A stretch of DNA of 7,145 nucleotides. Source: Lachnospiraceae bacterium. Lineage in GTDB: Bacteria; Bacillota; Clostridia; Lachnospirales; Lachnospiraceae. Within the stretch, counting starts at the first letter, position 1; each line of letters starts with the position of its first letter. Position numbers and translations under genes: made by a program. The notes under the pieces are model-generated. The model did no database searches. It was given only the letters and a program-made list of their open reading frames with translations, and was not told the DNA's origin. Where the stretch lies: positions 1-7,145 of the forward strand of contig JAJBTR010000349.1 of NCBI GenBank assembly GCA_020860745.1. Reading direction: 5' to 3'. This document shows, piece after piece, positions 4,678 to 7,145 of this stretch.

Positions 4678-5895
4678 TTACAGCGTTCCCTCATTCAGAT
4701 AGGCCAGCAGCTGCTCCTTATCCATACCTCCGATGCCGATGTCATCCAGCGTCAGCCCTTCCGCATAGAAATCGTATCCGGTCATCACAGAACCCAGCGT
4801 GATCATACTGTCGATCACCGGCGTCGCGATTCCGTATTTTTTCCCGAGCTCATGATAGATATGGCAGCCCACAGGCACATCCTCCGTGATGTAGCGGTTC
4901 TGTATGGTAAACGGGCCTGTGCCGTAACCGGTCGGCCACTGATCGTCAAAGGGAACAATGCACTCGTCTCCCATGTACTCCGGTCCCAGGATGCTTGTCC
5001 GGGAGAGGAAATTCTTCTTCTGGAAATACTGAATGCCGACGCCCATCGCCTCCGCCAGCTTTACTTCCTCCTGATAAAACGCATACTGAACCTCCGCGAT
5101 GGACTCGCAGTATGCATGGCTGTAAATGGAATAGGTATACTTATCATTGCCGCCGAAAATCCGTCCCCAGTTCTCCATGACGCCGACGCCCAGCAGCGTA
5201 CCCGGGCAGTGCAGCACCGGGTTGACATTGGAAAAGCCGATATCCATCACGGTATTGCCGGAGGTATAACCATCCCCCTGGGTAATCGAATCAAAGCATC
5301 CCAGCGCCTTTGAGCTCTCCAGGAACTCCTCCTGATCGGTACTCGGAAGCGCCGCTCCGCGGAGTGTGATTGCCCGGTATACCAGCCAGCACTCCGAGGT
5401 CATCACACCTCCCTCGGTCTCCACTCTCGTCCCGTAGGGCGCGCTGGACCAGCCGCCGACAATGATTTTCTTCGTGCAGCCCATCTCGCGCATCTTCTTG
5501 CGCAGCTTCAACGTTCCGAAATTGTCCGGAATGATGTGTACGATCATGCCATCCTCCAGGCAGGGAATCAGCTGCTCAAAAAACGAGTCATGCGCGATGG
5601 ACGGCACCGCCACAATCAGCAACCTGCAGCCTTTTACACATGCCGCAATGTCTGTCGTGATCAGATCAAAATGCGCCGTTCCCAGACGCTTAAATCCGTA
5701 TTTATTCTTCGGATTACCCGTCAGCGTGATGCCGGTCTTCTCCAAACCAGCCAGTGTAGAGGCTGCAAACGGCTCCATGTCAAAAAGACGCACCTCATTG
5801 CCGCCCAGCTTGCAGTCCGCCGCGACTGTCTTGCCCACGGCTCCGCCGCCCAGCACCGCCACCGGGTATCTTTTTAATTCATTCGTGTCAACCAT
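4678..5895 (-). CDS. NAD(P)-dependent octopine/nopaline (opine) dehydrogenase family protein
   Basis: This is a 405-residue cytosolic enzyme. Residues 11-40 form the Rossmann entry VAVLGGGAVGKTVAADC (GxGxxG as Gly16, Gly18 and Gly21). An acidic Asp39 ends the second strand, favouring NAD over NADP. The C-terminal octopine-dehydrogenase domain shows FSNVNPVLHCPGTLLG (221-236) with the expected catalytic His229. A conserved tail follows: EDVPVGCHIYHELGKKYGI then TPVIDSMITLGS (338-369). Enzymes of this family reversibly condense an amino acid amine with an alpha-keto acid and reduce the imine to an N-(carboxyalkyl) amino acid; staphylopine synthase CntM is a related example. AGGAGG lies nine bases before ATG. 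The upstream spacer to the ATPase gene is AT-rich. It is first in an operon with the racemase. Direction (synthesis or breakdown) and substrates cannot be read here. Confidence 0.88.
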   Translation of the reverse strand: MVDTNELKRYPVAVLGGGAVGKTVAADCKLGGNEVRLFDMEPFAASTLAGLEKTGITLTGNPKNKYGFKRLGTAHFDLITTDIAACVKGCRLLIVAVPSIAHDSFFEQLIPCLEDGMIVHIIPDNFGTLKLRKKMREMGCTKKIIVGGWSSAPYGTRVETEGGVMTSECWLVYRAITLRGAALPSTDQEEFLESSKALGCFDSITQGDGYTSGNTVMDIGFSNVNPVLHCPGTLLGVGVMENWGRIFGGNDKYTYSIYSHAYCESIAEVQYAFYQEEVKLAEAMGVGIQYFQKKNFLSRTSILGPEYMGDECIVPFDDQWPTGYGTGPFTIQNRYITEDVPVGCHIYHELGKKYGIATPVIDSMITLGSVMTGYDFYAEGLTLDDIGIGGMDKEQLLAYLNEGTL

Positions 5896-5971
5896 AACCC
5901 CAATCCTCCTGTTAAAATTTTATATTATGAAACTCATTTATACTTCACGTATTTTACCGCTTTTAGAAATT
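5896..5971 (-). promoter_or_regulatory. AT-rich leader of the opine dehydrogenase operon, tentative promoter
   Basis: This 76-base gap, read on the minus strand, holds -10-like hexamers TAAAAT and TATAAA (5 of 6 each) but no convincing -35 at 16-18 bases. The closest is GTGAAG, 18 bases before the TATAAA nearest the AGGAGG site. I see no clear terminator hairpin for the ATPase gene that ends here, so read-through from it cannot be excluded. Confidence 0.3.
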
Positions 5972-7145
5972 TCAGTCCTTACAGACTCCCCACAATGTCG
6001 ATATCGCATACAGCGGCACATTGATTAACTTCTCCTGTACACGAAAATCAGACATGGAAGTCCGCACGCCATACGATAGATGATAAGAAGTCACAAAACT
6101 TTTCAAACTCTTGGAATTCAGGTTTTCCTCCGCTTTCACCTCTACAGGGATAATACTTCCCTCATGCTGGAGAACAAAATCCACCTCGCCGGAGGACGCT
6201 TCCGCGGACCAGTAATATGGCATCGTATCCAATTCTGAAAGAATCTGCTGGCAGACATACTGCTCTGTCAAGGCTCCTTTAAATTCCGTAAAAATATCAT
6301 TTCCTTTCAGAAGTGTCTTTGCATCCAGATCTGCCATAGCCGCCAAAAGGCCGACATCCACCAGATAAAGTTTAAATGCCGGGAAATCCTGATAGGCTTT
6401 CAGTGGCATAGCGCCCTTTTTTACCCGCCCTACCTTATAACAGAGGCCGCAGTCCCGCAGCCACTGAATCGCAAGCTCAAAATCTTTTGCACGGGCCCCC
6501 TCCCGCAATACACTGTAAATAAATTTTTTATTTTGTTTCGCCAGCTGGTACGGTATGCAGTCACACAACATCTGAATTCTCGGAACGACTTCCTTTGGTG
6601 CATGTTTAGAAAAATCCTGCTCATACGCTGAGATCAGCCTCTGATGCACTCTACGCACATTTTTCAGATTTCCATCTTTGACATAAGCATTGACTGCTGC
6701 AGGCATACCGCCCACATAATAATAATTTTTCAGCAAATCAATAAAACGATCTCTGAAATTGGCAATCATCTCAAAATCCTGCTGTCTTAAAAGCTTACAA
6801 AACGCCTCGTTTCCTGTCGCACACAAAAACTCAGGAAATGACAGAGGAAACAACTCCAGACTATCTGCCTTTCCAACCGGAAAAGATGTCCCCTCATGCA
6901 TGGCAATACCCAGAAGAGAACCCGCAGTCAGAATATAATAAACACAGCGGTCGTCCTCCGCAAAATACTTCAGCGACTGCAAAGCAGCAGGCACCTCCTG
7001 GATCTCATCCAGAATGATCAGGGTATTCTCAGGCTCAATTTCCACATCGCTCTCAATGGCCAGCCCCTGCAAGAGCCGGTCTATGTTAAAATCACCTGAA
7101 AAAAGCTGCTGCATCCGCTTGTTACGGTCGCAGTTATTATAAGCA
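5972..7145 (-). CDS. AAA_14/DUF4143 ATPase, 5' end beyond right edge
   Basis: The frame is open through the right edge: before ATG 7114 it continues upstream for at least ten codons (AYNNCDRNKR) with no stop, so 7114 is internal, not the start. About 390 residues are visible. The AAA_14 core shows Walker B LIILDEIQE and the sensor-like LTAGSLLG. The P-loop itself must lie outside the window. A helical middle (AYEQDFSKHAP...PYQLAKQNKKFIY) leads to the DUF4143 domain, with LYLVDVGLL, FKGALTEQYV and a PD-(D/E)XK-like trio in SGEVDFVLQ and PVEVKAEEN (Asp, Glu, Lys). These ATPases are common and often multi-copy in Bacteroidota and Lachnospiraceae, and their role is largely unknown. Beyond proximity nothing links it to the opine dehydrogenase operon downstream. 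Confidence 0.9.
   Translation of the reverse strand, partial: AYNNCDRNKRMQQLFSGDFNIDRLLQGLAIESDVEIEPENTLIILDEIQEVPAALQSLKYFAEDDRCVYYILTAGSLLGIAMHEGTSFPVGKADSLELFPLSFPEFLCATGNEAFCKLLRQQDFEMIANFRDRFIDLLKNYYYVGGMPAAVNAYVKDGNLKNVRRVHQRLISAYEQDFSKHAPKEVVPRIQMLCDCIPYQLAKQNKKFIYSVLREGARAKDFELAIQWLRDCGLCYKVGRVKKGAMPLKAYQDFPAFKLYLVDVGLLAAMADLDAKTLLKGNDIFTEFKGALTEQYVCQQILSELDTMPYYWSAEASSGEVDFVLQHEGSIIPVEVKAEENLNSKSLKSFVTSYHLSYGVRTSMSDFRVQEKLINVPLYAISTLWGVCKD

Noticed and set aside
4644..4694. N-terminal extension of the racemase to ATG 4694
   Set aside because: It would overlap the dehydrogenase gene and read through the AAGGAGG site that perfectly positions ATG 4643.
4660..5313. Plus-strand open frame of 217 codons over the opine dehydrogenase gene
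   Set aside because: It is an antisense shadow of a clearly assigned enzyme, with no plausible ribosome binding site or recognisable domain.
5462..6028. Plus-strand open frame of 188 codons
   Set aside because: It is antisense to the Rossmann domain of the dehydrogenase and runs through the operon's leader; the composition is not protein-like.
1..7145. CRISPR array, tRNA, rRNA or insertion sequence
   Set aside because: I saw no regularly spaced repeats, no cloverleaf with a CCA end or T-loop, and no transposase or integrase frame on either strand.

Overview
The window looks like a chromosomal stretch from a Gram-positive Clostridia bacterium, most likely a gut Lachnospiraceae. I base this on strong AGGAGG-type ribosome binding sites, mixed AT-rich and moderately GC-rich blocks, Lachnospiraceae-looking accessory ATPases, and a split ThrE-type exporter. 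I cannot name a species.

Layout, left to right. (1) Positions 1-702, minus strand, AT-rich: a two-gene accessory module. It has its own promoter and a small protein of about 150 residues whose frame is broken by -1 at a U-UUU-UUA heptamer. An overlapping P-loop ATPase follows and runs off the left edge. (2) Positions 703-1064: a divergent intergenic region with two promoters and several short palindromes. (3) Positions 1065-2435, plus strand: a two-subunit exporter of the ThrE/YjjP-YjjB class, its genes separated by a short palindromic element. (4) Positions 2456-3619, minus strand: a fold-type I PLP aminotransferase, convergent with the exporter and only 20 bases from it. (5) Positions 3620-3881: an intergenic region with a second copy-like palindromic element, a separate strong hairpin and a clear minus-strand terminator. 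(6) Positions 3882-5895, minus strand: a two-gene operon of an octopine/nopaline (opine) dehydrogenase family protein followed by an Asp/Glu racemase superfamily protein. (7) Positions 5972-7145, minus strand: an AAA_14/DUF4143 ATPase, cut by the right edge.

The metabolic core (aminotransferase, racemase, opine dehydrogenase, possibly the exporter) could form a small pathway. The racemase would set the stereochemistry of an amino acid and the dehydrogenase would join or split it with an alpha-keto acid. The aminotransferase would interconvert keto and amino acids. Only the racemase and dehydrogenase are convincingly co-transcribed; the rest is inference from proximity. The most notable sequence-level signal is the apparent -1 frameshift at 637-643, which hides the true N-terminus of the small protein.
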